In this document: positions 18,295 through 25,897 of the stretch, piece after piece
Numbering within the stretch: position 1 is the first letter of the stretch
How the letters are laid out: each line of letters opens with the position of its first letter
DNA from: Lichenicoccus sp965276875
GTDB taxonomy: Bacteria > Pseudomonadota > Alphaproteobacteria > Acetobacterales > Acetobacteraceae
Direction of reading: 5' to 3'
Assembly (NCBI RefSeq): GCF_965276875.1
Contig: NZ_OZ255701.1
Span: 1,178,001 to 1,242,000 of the forward strand
DNA length: 64,000 nucleotides
Translations under genes and position numbers: made by a program
Notes under the pieces: generated by a model
What the model saw: only the letters and a program-made list of their open reading frames with translations
The model's database searches: none
Told to the model about the DNA's origin: nothing

Positions 18295-20340
18295 ATGAAG
18301 ACGAGACATGTGCTTGCCGCGACACTGGCGATGCTCGGATGGACCTGCTCGGGCGTCGCCCAGCAGCCGCGTGCGCCGATGTCCAACGCGCCGCCCGCGG
18401 CAGGCAGCGTGTCAGGTCCGTTGACGCCCCAAGCTGGTGCCTTACAGCCTGGCACCTCCCAACGGGGTGCCGCTCTCACGCGGGCGGACGTCCAGGCCTG
18501 GCTGGACGGCTTCCTGCCCTATGCCCTCAAGCGCGCGAACATCGCCGGTGCGGTGGTCGTCGTTGTCAAGGACGGCCAGGTACTTTTCCAGAAGGGCTAT
18601 GGCTACTCGGACGGCGCCAAGAAGACGCCGGTTGATCCGAGCACCACCATGTTCCGGCCGGGCTCGGTGTCCAAGCTCTTTACCTGGACGGCGGTGATGC
18701 AGCAGGTCGAGCAGGGCAAGATCAACCTCGACGCCGACATCAACACCTATCTCGATTTCAAGATCCCGCCCTACGACGGCAAGCCGGTCACGATGCGGGA
18801 TTTGATGACCCACACCGGCGGGTTCGAGGAGGACATCAAGAACCTGATCACGTCGGTTCCCGCCAGGATGCCGTCGCTGCGCGAGGCCCTTGTGCGCGAC
18901 ATACCCACGCGCATCTTCCCGCCGGGGCAGGTGCCGGCCTACTCCAACTTTGGCGCGGCACTCGCAGGATATATTGTGCAACGCACCTCCGGGCAGCCGT
19001 TCGACACCTATCTCGAACAGCATATCTTCGCGCCGCTCGGCATGCAGCATACCAGCTTCCGCCAGCCGTTGCCCGCCAGGCTGCAGCCGTTCATGTCGCG
19101 GGGTTATGCTGTTGCGACCGGCGACGCCAAGCCGTACGAGGAAATTGCCCTGGCGCCGGCGGGAAGCAGCGCCATCTCCGGCGCTGACATGGCAAAGTTC
19201 ATGATCGCGCACTTGCAGAACGGTGAGTATTTGGGCCAGCGCATCCTGCAGGCGGCCACTGCGCGGGAAATGCACGACACCGCGCTCACGATCATACCAC
19301 CGCTGGATCGCATGCTGCTCGGCTTCTACGAGGTCGACCGCAACGGCCAGCGCATCATCGGCCACGAGGGCGACACCAGGTTTTTTCACGCGCAGGTCAG
19401 CTTGTTCATCAGCCACAATGTCGGCGCTTTCATCGACATGAACAGCGCCGGCAAGGGCGACAGCGTGCAAGCCATCCGTCTGGCTCTGCTGCGCGGTTTC
19501 GCCGATCGATACTTTCCTGGGCCTGGGCCTGGGCCTGGGCCTGCACCGTCGGGCCAACCTAAGGCATATTCCGGCCAGCACGACTCCAAGCTCGTCGGCA
19601 CCTACTACAGCTCACGTCGGCCCGATACGAACTTCATGTCCCTGCTGAACCTGCTCATAACGAACACCGTCTCGATCAACAGCAGGCACGATCTCGTCGC
19701 ATCGCCGGTCACCGACCTGAGCGGAACGCCGACGCGGTTCAAGGAGGTCGGCCCGTGGTTGTGGCAGGCCGTGGATGGTCAGGGTTGGCTGGCCGCGAAG
19801 GTCCAGGACGGGCGGCTCGCAATGTGGTCGGAGGACAATTTCTCCCCATTCGAAGTGTTCATCCCGGCGCCCTGGTACAAGAACCCCTCGTTTCTGCTGC
19901 CGGCCATGGGAGCAGCCATCGCCGCCCTCCTGCTCACCGGGATTCTTTGGCCAGTGGCCGCATTCGTCCGCTGGCGCTACGGCGCGCGCCTGACGATGAG
20001 CCGGTCTGCAATCCACAGCTACCGCTGGACGCGCATCGCGGCGCTGGCAGCGGGGCTGCTGATGGTCGTGTGGCTGGGCACCGTCATGCTGATGATCAGC
20101 ACGTTCGCGGTCAGTGACGCCATGGATCCGCTGATCCTCACGCTGCACATCCTCAGCATCATCGTCTTCCCGCTCGCTATCCTGTTCGCCGCCTGGAACA
20201 TCCTCTCGGTATGGCGGTATCGCGTCGGCTTCGCGGGAGTTCTCGCCAAGGGTTGGAGCGTGGCCCTCATGCTCTCGACCCTGATCCTGCTCTGGATCGC
20301 CGTGATGTTCCACCTGATCGGCCTCGGGCTGAACTACTGA
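18295..20340 (+). CDS. beta-lactamase-fold serine hydrolase (S12 type) with C-terminal membrane domain
   Basis: A 681-residue protein: N-terminal signal-like segment (MKTRHVLAATLAMLGW), a class C beta-lactamase/D-aminopeptidase fold from about residue 60 to 400, then a linker and four hydrophobic segments at about 530-680. The nucleophile and base are S124 and K127 (SVSK), the tyrosine motif is AYSNFG, and GHEGDTRFF stands in the place of the KTG box. S12 enzymes hydrolyse D-Ala-D-Ala, D-aminoacyl peptides or esters; microcystinase B belongs to the same fold. A PGPGPGPGP stretch encoded by a hexanucleotide repeat lies before the linker. Start ATG 18295 with GGAG; an in-frame ATG at 18277 is less likely. 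Probably acts at the periplasmic face on imported peptide. Confidence 0.85.
   Translation: MKTRHVLAATLAMLGWTCSGVAQQPRAPMSNAPPAAGSVSGPLTPQAGALQPGTSQRGAALTRADVQAWLDGFLPYALKRANIAGAVVVVVKDGQVLFQKGYGYSDGAKKTPVDPSTTMFRPGSVSKLFTWTAVMQQVEQGKINLDADINTYLDFKIPPYDGKPVTMRDLMTHTGGFEEDIKNLITSVPARMPSLREALVRDIPTRIFPPGQVPAYSNFGAALAGYIVQRTSGQPFDTYLEQHIFAPLGMQHTSFRQPLPARLQPFMSRGYAVATGDAKPYEEIALAPAGSSAISGADMAKFMIAHLQNGEYLGQRILQAATAREMHDTALTIIPPLDRMLLGFYEVDRNGQRIIGHEGDTRFFHAQVSLFISHNVGAFIDMNSAGKGDSVQAIRLALLRGFADRYFPGPGPGPGPAPSGQPKAYSGQHDSKLVGTYYSSRRPDTNFMSLLNLLITNTVSINSRHDLVASPVTDLSGTPTRFKEVGPWLWQAVDGQGWLAAKVQDGRLAMWSEDNFSPFEVFIPAPWYKNPSFLLPAMGAAIAALLLTGILWPVAAFVRWRYGARLTMSRSAIHSYRWTRIAALAAGLLMVVWLGTVMLMISTFAVSDAMDPLILTLHILSIIVFPLAILFAAWNILSVWRYRVGFAGVLAKGWSVALMLSTLILLWIAVMFHLIGLGLNY
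19516..19543 (+). repeat. CCTGGG hexanucleotide repeat, about 4.5 units
   Basis: Tandem CCTGGG units inside the serine hydrolase gene encode an alternating Pro-Gly linker. Copy-number changes would keep the frame and only change linker length between the catalytic and membrane domains. Confidence 0.8.
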
Positions 20341-20363
20341 CGCCGCGACAGGAGACCTGACAA

Positions 20364-22469
20364 ATGCCGAGATTGTTGTCGTGGGTGGCTCGCGCTTTTG
20401 TCGTGGCCGGGGTGCTGCCCGGCCCGGCGGCAATCGCCCGGCTGCCTGGCTTCACACTGCGCCAGGTTCTGAGCGCGCCGTTTCCTTCTGACCTGGCCGC
20501 GGCGCCGTCGTCGGGGAGCCTTGCGTGGGTTTACGACGACCAGGGCGTGCGCAACGTCTGGGTGGCTGACCGGCAGGCCGACGGTTCCATCCGGAGCAGG
20601 GCCGTGACGCATTATGCGGGCGACGACGGCGGCGAGATCGGCCAGCTGAGCTGGAGCCCGGCTGGCCGGCAGCTCTTCTACACGCGCGGCGGCAGCCTGG
20701 AGGGAGGCCCGCCGGTCAACCCGCAAAGCCTGCCGTCCGGAGCGCCACCCCAGTCGGTCTGGTCCGTTGCGCTGGACGGCCAAGCGCCGCGCGTTGTCGG
20801 GCACGGGAACTCTCCCGTCGTGTCCACCAAGGGAGACGTGGTCGCGTTCCTGTCGCAAGGTAAGATCTGGACGGCGCCGACAGGCGGCGGCACGCCGAGC
20901 CAACTCATCCACGATTTTGGTGTCGACAGCGCGCTCGCCTGGTCCCCGGATGGCACCCGGCTCGCCTTCAACAGCACCCGCGCGGGCCACGCCATCGTCG
21001 GCGTGTTCGACCGGGCCGCGCACCGCATCGCCTGGATGGCGCCCAGCGTGGATGAGGACCTGGCGCCGGTGTGGTCGCCCGACGGACGTCGCATTGCGAT
21101 GATCAGAATCCCCGCCGGGGCCGATGTCATCGACTTCATTTCGCGTCGTCAGGCGGCGCCCTGGTCGGTTTGGGTGTGTGATCCGAACACCGGGACGGGA
21201 CACGCGATCTGGACCGCGCAGCCGGGTCGAGGCAGCCTCATGGACGCCGAGGTTAACGACCGCCAGTTGCTATGGGCGGCAGGCGACGTGCTGGTGTTTC
21301 CCTGGGAGCGTACTGGGTGGCTGCATTTGTACGCCGTGTCAGCTTCGGGCGGCGTCGCTCGGGAATTGACGACCGGCGGATCGTTCGAGGTGTTCAACAC
21401 GACGCTCAGCCCGGATCGCAGCCGGCTTGTCTACTCCGCCAATAGCGGCGACATCGATCGGCGGCATCTCTGGAGTGTTGCGGTTGCCAGCGGCGCCCCC
21501 CGCCCGCTTACGCACGGCAGCGGGATCGAGGATATGCCGGCCATGGCGAGCGACGGACATTTGTTCGCCGTGCGCAGCGGTGGACGCGATCCGTTGCGGC
21601 CGGTCGCGGTCTCCCGGACGGACGGCACCATGACCGACCTGGCACCTCGCGCGATCCCGTCCGATTTCCCCACTTCCAAGCTGGTGCAGCCGAAGCTGGT
21701 CGTCTTTTCGGCCGCGGACGGGTTGCCAATCCATGGCCAGCTTTTCCTCCCGCCCGGCGGACACACGGGTCGTGGGCCGGCCATCCTGTTCTTCCATGGC
21801 GGTCCGGTACGGCAGATGCTTCCGGCATGGCACCCGATGGATGCGTATGCGTTCATGTACGGGTTCAACCAGTATCTCGCCAGCGAGGGCTATGTGGTGC
21901 TCTCGGTGAATTATCGCGGCGGCATCGGCTATGGTCTGGATTTTCGAGAGCCGCCTGGATTCGGCGCCGGCGGTGCCAGCGAGCTGAACGACATCCTGGG
22001 TGCGGCGCGGTTCCTCGACAAGCGGCCCGACATCGATCCGAAGCGAATCGGCATCTATGGCGGCAGCTATGGCGGCCTGATGACGGCGCTGGGCTTGGCC
22101 CGCGCCTCCAATCTGATCGCCGCCGGCGTCGACTATGCGGGCGTTCATGACTGGCGGGCACTGGAGCCGGAACTCTTCGCGCCGAACGCGCCGCCAGGCG
22201 CCGCTCGACTGGCCTATCAATCCTCCGCCATTGCGACGATGGACAGATGGCACTCCCCCGTGCTCGTCGCGCAAGCCGATGACGATCGCAACGTACCGTT
22301 TTCCCAGTCCATCGAGCTTGCCGAGGCGCTCCGCAAGCACCAGGTCAAATTCCAGCAACTTGTTTTCCCCGATGAGGTGCATGATCTTCTGCGCGCCGCA
22401 TCCTGGCTCACTTTCTTCCACGCGGCCGACGCCTTCCTCGATCAGCACCTCATGCAGCCGGTCCGGTAG
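20364..22469 (+). CDS. S9 family serine peptidase (prolyl oligopeptidase/acylaminoacyl peptidase type)
   Basis: A 701-residue protein with an N-terminal signal peptide (LLSWVARAFVVAGVLPG), a beta-propeller formed by WSPDGTRLAF-type blades up to about residue 440 and a C-terminal alpha/beta hydrolase. The catalytic serine lies in YGGSYGG, the aspartate in ADDDRNVPF and the histidine in DEVHDLL. The propeller restricts access to short peptides, so the enzyme trims oligopeptides. AGGAG at 20350 supports the ATG, and only 23 bp separate it from the upstream hydrolase, so they are co-transcribed. A peptide-degrading role together with the receptor and M81 enzyme is inferred. Confidence 0.88.
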   Translation: MPRLLSWVARAFVVAGVLPGPAAIARLPGFTLRQVLSAPFPSDLAAAPSSGSLAWVYDDQGVRNVWVADRQADGSIRSRAVTHYAGDDGGEIGQLSWSPAGRQLFYTRGGSLEGGPPVNPQSLPSGAPPQSVWSVALDGQAPRVVGHGNSPVVSTKGDVVAFLSQGKIWTAPTGGGTPSQLIHDFGVDSALAWSPDGTRLAFNSTRAGHAIVGVFDRAAHRIAWMAPSVDEDLAPVWSPDGRRIAMIRIPAGADVIDFISRRQAAPWSVWVCDPNTGTGHAIWTAQPGRGSLMDAEVNDRQLLWAAGDVLVFPWERTGWLHLYAVSASGGVARELTTGGSFEVFNTTLSPDRSRLVYSANSGDIDRRHLWSVAVASGAPRPLTHGSGIEDMPAMASDGHLFAVRSGGRDPLRPVAVSRTDGTMTDLAPRAIPSDFPTSKLVQPKLVVFSAADGLPIHGQLFLPPGGHTGRGPAILFFHGGPVRQMLPAWHPMDAYAFMYGFNQYLASEGYVVLSVNYRGGIGYGLDFREPPGFGAGGASELNDILGAARFLDKRPDIDPKRIGIYGGSYGGLMTALGLARASNLIAAGVDYAGVHDWRALEPELFAPNAPPGAARLAYQSSAIATMDRWHSPVLVAQADDDRNVPFSQSIELAEALRKHQVKFQQLVFPDEVHDLLRAASWLTFFHAADAFLDQHLMQPVR

Positions 22470-22513
22470 TGCCGGCTTCCTCTTCGATGTAGGATGTTTC
22501 TGAGTATTGGAGC

Positions 22514-23206
22514 GTGCCAGACGTGTCACCGACCGCAAAGCCCGGATCGGCCCTGAGAGCAGTACGCCTGGAGAAGGGATGGACGCTCGCGGAGGTCAGC
22601 CGCAGGACCGGGCTGCCGATTTCGACACTCTCAAAAGTCGAGAACGATAAGCTGTCGCTCAGCTACGACAAGCTCGCGCGCATCAGTAAAGGGCTGGAGA
22701 TCGATATCGGTGTGCTGTTCGCACAGGATGCCGCTCGCCACCCGCTGTCGCTGGTGACCGGGCGGCGCAGTATCGCGCGCGTAGGTGAAGGACGAAGTAT
22801 CGAGACCAACACGTACGGCCACATCTATCCAGCAACGGAATTGCTGAACAAGCGATTCATCCCCATCATCGCCGAGATCCGCGCCACGTCGCTCGCCGAG
22901 TTCGGTGAGATGATCCGTCACGCCGGAGAGGAGTACGCCTACGTTCTTGAAGGCTGCATCGATCTGCATACCGACCTCTACGCACCGGTTCGCCTGGAGA
23001 CGGGAGACTCCATCTACTTCGACAGCGGCATGGGTCACGCCTATGTTGCGGTCGGAACAGGACCATGCAGGGTCCTCTCAATCTGTTCGGGACCGGAGTC
23101 ACAGCTGATTGCCGCGATCGACAGGGATGCCGCGAAATCCGTGGCAGCCGCCGAGCCACCGGTTTCGATCAAGAGAGCGGGGCGGCGACGCGCGGGAAGT
23201 AGTTGA
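22514..23206 (+). CDS. XRE-cupin transcriptional regulator
   Basis: A 230-residue regulator: an N-terminal helix-turn-helix (ALRAVRLEKGWTLAEVSRRTG, then ISTLSKVENDKLSLSYDKL) and a C-terminal cupin (EYAYVLEGCIDLHT, DSIYFDSGMGHAYV) that probably binds a small ligand. Proteins of this layout control amino acid and polyamine catabolism genes. Two GTG starts are possible, at 22514 and 22523; the second has better spacing from GGAG at 22509. Its 3' end overlaps the convergent M81 metallopeptidase gene by 38 bp. It sits between the two halves of the peptide utilisation genes and is their obvious candidate regulator. Confidence 0.88.
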   Translation: MPDVSPTAKPGSALRAVRLEKGWTLAEVSRRTGLPISTLSKVENDKLSLSYDKLARISKGLEIDIGVLFAQDAARHPLSLVTGRRSIARVGEGRSIETNTYGHIYPATELLNKRFIPIIAEIRATSLAEFGEMIRHAGEEYAYVLEGCIDLHTDLYAPVRLETGDSIYFDSGMGHAYVAVGTGPCRVLSICSGPESQLIAAIDRDAAKSVAAAEPPVSIKRAGRRRAGSS

Positions 23207-24641
23207 GGTCCCGCCGTCTTCGAAAGGGGAGTGCCGCGAAATCCATCTGCACGGCGCCTGGCGTTGCGCAATGGATCACGCGATCGGCAAGGGAGGCGAA
23301 ATGGGTTTGAAAATGCTGGCTCGATTTGACCACGATCAGCCGCTTGCCTTCGAGCGCGATGCCGAGGCCCGTGAAGGCGTCGGGCGCGAAGGTCTGTGTG
23401 CGAATTGAGTTGACCACGACGTCGATGCCCTCGATCTCGAGCCATACCGAAAGACCCATCGCCGCACGCGACGTCCCCAGCCCAGCCTGATCGTGGTTGG
23501 TTCGGACTGCCCGTACCCGAACCTGGAAATCCGCGGCTTCTCCGGAGGCGGGCCCGCATTTCCCACCCAGGCGAAGCCGCAGTTTCGTGCCGACGCCCGA
23601 TTCCGCGCACACTCCGGCTGCAATCGGATCCCAGATGCAGCCGAAGCAGGCATCGCGGATGTTCCGGCGCAGCATCGCCGTCAACAGGGTGACATTGTCG
23701 CTGGGCGCGCCGCCGCCGGCATTGTCCGCGGTGTCGGCAATGACCACGCGGCCCGGTGTGGCGAAAGCGAGATCGAGCGCCTCCTCCATGCCGGGAAAGT
23801 GCTGCAGCAACGCCTCGCGCTGTGCGTAGAACGCGCGGCCGAGCCTCTCCGCCAACGCGGCCGCGCGCGTCGCATCACCCTCGGTGACAACCAGCACCTT
23901 GGATCCGTTGTCGAACGTGTCTCCCCAGGGAAAGCCGTGCACGAAGCTGACCGATGCTACGCCGGGCTCCAATTCCGCCGATTTCATTTGCTCAAGCAGA
24001 CCGGCCATCGGCTGCATCGTGGTCGGATAGAACCCGACCATCCGGCAATCGAACAGGTGCGAGGCCAACGCGATCTCGCCCGCGGCCTTGCGCACGCACA
24101 GACCGTAGAGCTCCTCGGCACGCTCCAGGAAGTCGATATGCGGATACTCCTTCATGCAGATGACGAGGTCGGCGGCGTCGACCAGCGCCTGCGAAAGATG
24201 GCAGTGCGGGTCAAGCTCGACGCCGATCGCCGCATCCCGCCCGACCACGTCGCGGATACGGATGACGAGGTCGGCCTCGCAATCCTCGCATTCCGTCGCC
24301 ACCATGGCGCCATGCAGATAGAGCAGGATGACGTCGAACGGGCCAGCCGACCGGATTTCGTCCACGATCTGGTCGCGCAGGCTCTCGAAGACGGCTTGCA
24401 CGGTTGGTCCCGACGGCTCGGCCGACGCGAACAGGCCCTCGACGAAGTCATGGCCGTCCCGGCCGGCAAGCGTGCGATACAGTCGCGCCACCAGGTTTTC
24501 GGGACAGTCGCCTGCAAGGCTGGCATTGCCTGGCCAGCGGCCACCTTCGTCGAAGGCACGATCCCCGGTTGGCCAGGGAGCAAACGTATTGGTTTCGGTG
24601 GCGAGACCAGCCGTGAAAATCCGCATGATGGCGGTTTTCAT
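23169..24641 (-). CDS. M81 family metallopeptidase (microcystinase C/MlrC-type)
   Basis: A 490-residue protein opening with RIFTAGLATETNTFAPWPT and containing LYLHGAMVATECEDCEAD, GVELDPHCHLS and GFPWGDTFDNGSKVLVV, the hallmarks of the M81/DUF1485 family. The founding member MlrC is a zinc enzyme that hydrolyses the linear tetrapeptide formed during microcystin breakdown, including bonds next to the unusual Adda residue. The likely zinc ligands are Glu16/17 and the Asp-His pair in DPHCH. Other M81 members are uncharacterised. The gene is transcribed towards the XRE-cupin regulator and away from the D-amino acid dehydrogenase operon, with an 92-bp divergent promoter region. Cytoplasmic; peptide substrate unknown. 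Confidence 0.88.
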   Translation of the reverse strand: MKTAIMRIFTAGLATETNTFAPWPTGDRAFDEGGRWPGNASLAGDCPENLVARLYRTLAGRDGHDFVEGLFASAEPSGPTVQAVFESLRDQIVDEIRSAGPFDVILLYLHGAMVATECEDCEADLVIRIRDVVGRDAAIGVELDPHCHLSQALVDAADLVICMKEYPHIDFLERAEELYGLCVRKAAGEIALASHLFDCRMVGFYPTTMQPMAGLLEQMKSAELEPGVASVSFVHGFPWGDTFDNGSKVLVVTEGDATRAAALAERLGRAFYAQREALLQHFPGMEEALDLAFATPGRVVIADTADNAGGGAPSDNVTLLTAMLRRNIRDACFGCIWDPIAAGVCAESGVGTKLRLRLGGKCGPASGEAADFQVRVRAVRTNHDQAGLGTSRAAMGLSVWLEIEGIDVVVNSIRTQTFAPDAFTGLGIALEGKRLIVVKSSQHFQTHFASLADRVIHCATPGAVQMDFAALPFRRRRDLNYFPRVAAPLS

Positions 24642-24645
24642 CCTG

Positions 24646-24659
24646 TGAAAAATGTTTCA
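24646..24659. promoter_or_regulatory. TGAAA-N4-TTTCA inverted repeat upstream of the M81 gene
   Basis: TGAAAAATGTTTCA lies five bases upstream of the M81 start and 75 bp upstream of the dauA-like operon. It has the same layout as TGAAAGAAGTTTCT at 18078-18091 between the receptor and hydrolase genes, and ATGTTTCTG also occurs just upstream of the XRE-cupin gene (about 22495). A shared operator is likely but unproven. Confidence 0.4.
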
Positions 24660-24733
24660 AACGGCTTAAACCCGGACGGCGGACGCGGCAATCCCCCCAC
24701 ATGGTTTGCCGCGACATTCAACCCTGAAAGTCG

Positions 24734-25897
24734 ATGATGGCCACGCGCTTTGACGTTCTGGTGATCGGAGGTGGTATCGCCGGCATCTCCGTCGCGGCAA
24801 ACCTTGCCGCGGAGGTCTCCGTGGCCGTCATCGAGCGCGAGGCGCAGCCGGGCTACCATTCGACCGGCCGTTCCGCGGCCCTGTTCTCGGAAATCTACGG
24901 CAACGCCTCGATCCGCGCGCTGTCGCGGGGAAGTAGGGACTTCTTCTTCGCCCCGCCGCGCCAGTTCACCGACACGCCGCTCGTCCATCCACGTGGCTCG
25001 TTGTATATTGCGCGATCCGACCAGTTGGAGAGTCTGCATCGGATGGCGGCACTGCCGGACGTCGCCGCGGGCACGCGTTTTGTTGATGCCGCCGAAGCGC
25101 TGAAGCTCTCGCCGCTGCTGCGGGAGGGCTATGCTGCCCTGGCCCTCTACGAGCGGGACGCACGCGATCTCGAAGTCAGTGCGTTGCACCAGGGCTATCT
25201 GCGTCAACTCCGGGCGTCCGGCGGCCGGGTGCTGTTGCAGAACGGCATTCTGAGTCTTGAGCATTCGGGTGGCGTGTGGCAGGCCCGCAGCGGCACCGAT
25301 GTGATCGAGGCGCCGATCGTGATCAATGCCGCCGGAGCCTGGGCGGAGCATGTGGGCGCCCTCGCGGGTGCGGCTCCGATCGGTCTGGCGCCATGTCGTC
25401 GCACCGTGGTGCTGGTGGAGGGTCCGGACAACGCCGGATACACCAAAAGTGCGATGACGATCGATATCGACGAGCAATTCTATTTCAAGCCCGACGCCGG
25501 ATTGCTGCTGCTGTCTCCGGCCGACGAGGAGCCGATGCAGGCGTGCGACGTGCAACCCGACGAACTCGATGTCGCCATCGCCATCGACCGGGTGCAACAG
25601 GCGACGTCGCTGCAGGTGCGCCACGTCCGCGGCAAGTGGGCGGGACTTCGCAGCTTCGTAGCCGACCGCAGCCCGGTCGTCGGCTTCGATCCGCACTGTC
25701 CGGGTCTGTTCTGGCTTGCGGGTCAGGGCGGCTACGGCATCCAGACCGCGCCGGCGATGGGAAGGCTGGCCGCATCCCTGGTCAAGCGGCTGGGCGTTCC
25801 CGACGATTTGCTGGACCGGGGTTTGCAGCAGGCGGAGCTCTCCCCCGAACGTCTGGACCGCAAGCCCTCGCCGCTGCTCAAAGGGGGCACCCAATGA
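24734..25897 (+). CDS. FAD-dependent D-amino acid dehydrogenase, DauA-like
   Basis: A 387-residue flavoprotein of the DAO family. It follows Pseudomonas DauA (D-arginine dehydrogenase) closely along its length: VIGGGIAGIS binds FAD, and REAQPGYHSTGRSAA, QFYFKPDAGLLLLSPADEEP, WAGLRSFVAD and GQGGYGIQTAPAMG are shared blocks. The enzyme should oxidise a D-amino acid to a 2-oxoacid and ammonia, passing electrons to the respiratory chain. The carboxylate-binding Arg (in LRSFVAD) and Tyr55 are kept. DauA's Glu87, which recognises the cationic side chain, is Ser89 here, and His48 is Leu50, so a neutral or hydrophobic D-amino acid is predicted. First gene of the operon; its stop overlaps the next ATG (ATGA). 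Confidence 0.85.
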   Translation: MMATRFDVLVIGGGIAGISVAANLAAEVSVAVIEREAQPGYHSTGRSAALFSEIYGNASIRALSRGSRDFFFAPPRQFTDTPLVHPRGSLYIARSDQLESLHRMAALPDVAAGTRFVDAAEALKLSPLLREGYAALALYERDARDLEVSALHQGYLRQLRASGGRVLLQNGILSLEHSGGVWQARSGTDVIEAPIVINAAGAWAEHVGALAGAAPIGLAPCRRTVVLVEGPDNAGYTKSAMTIDIDEQFYFKPDAGLLLLSPADEEPMQACDVQPDELDVAIAIDRVQQATSLQVRHVRGKWAGLRSFVADRSPVVGFDPHCPGLFWLAGQGGYGIQTAPAMGRLAASLVKRLGVPDDLLDRGLQQAELSPERLDRKPSPLLKGGTQ

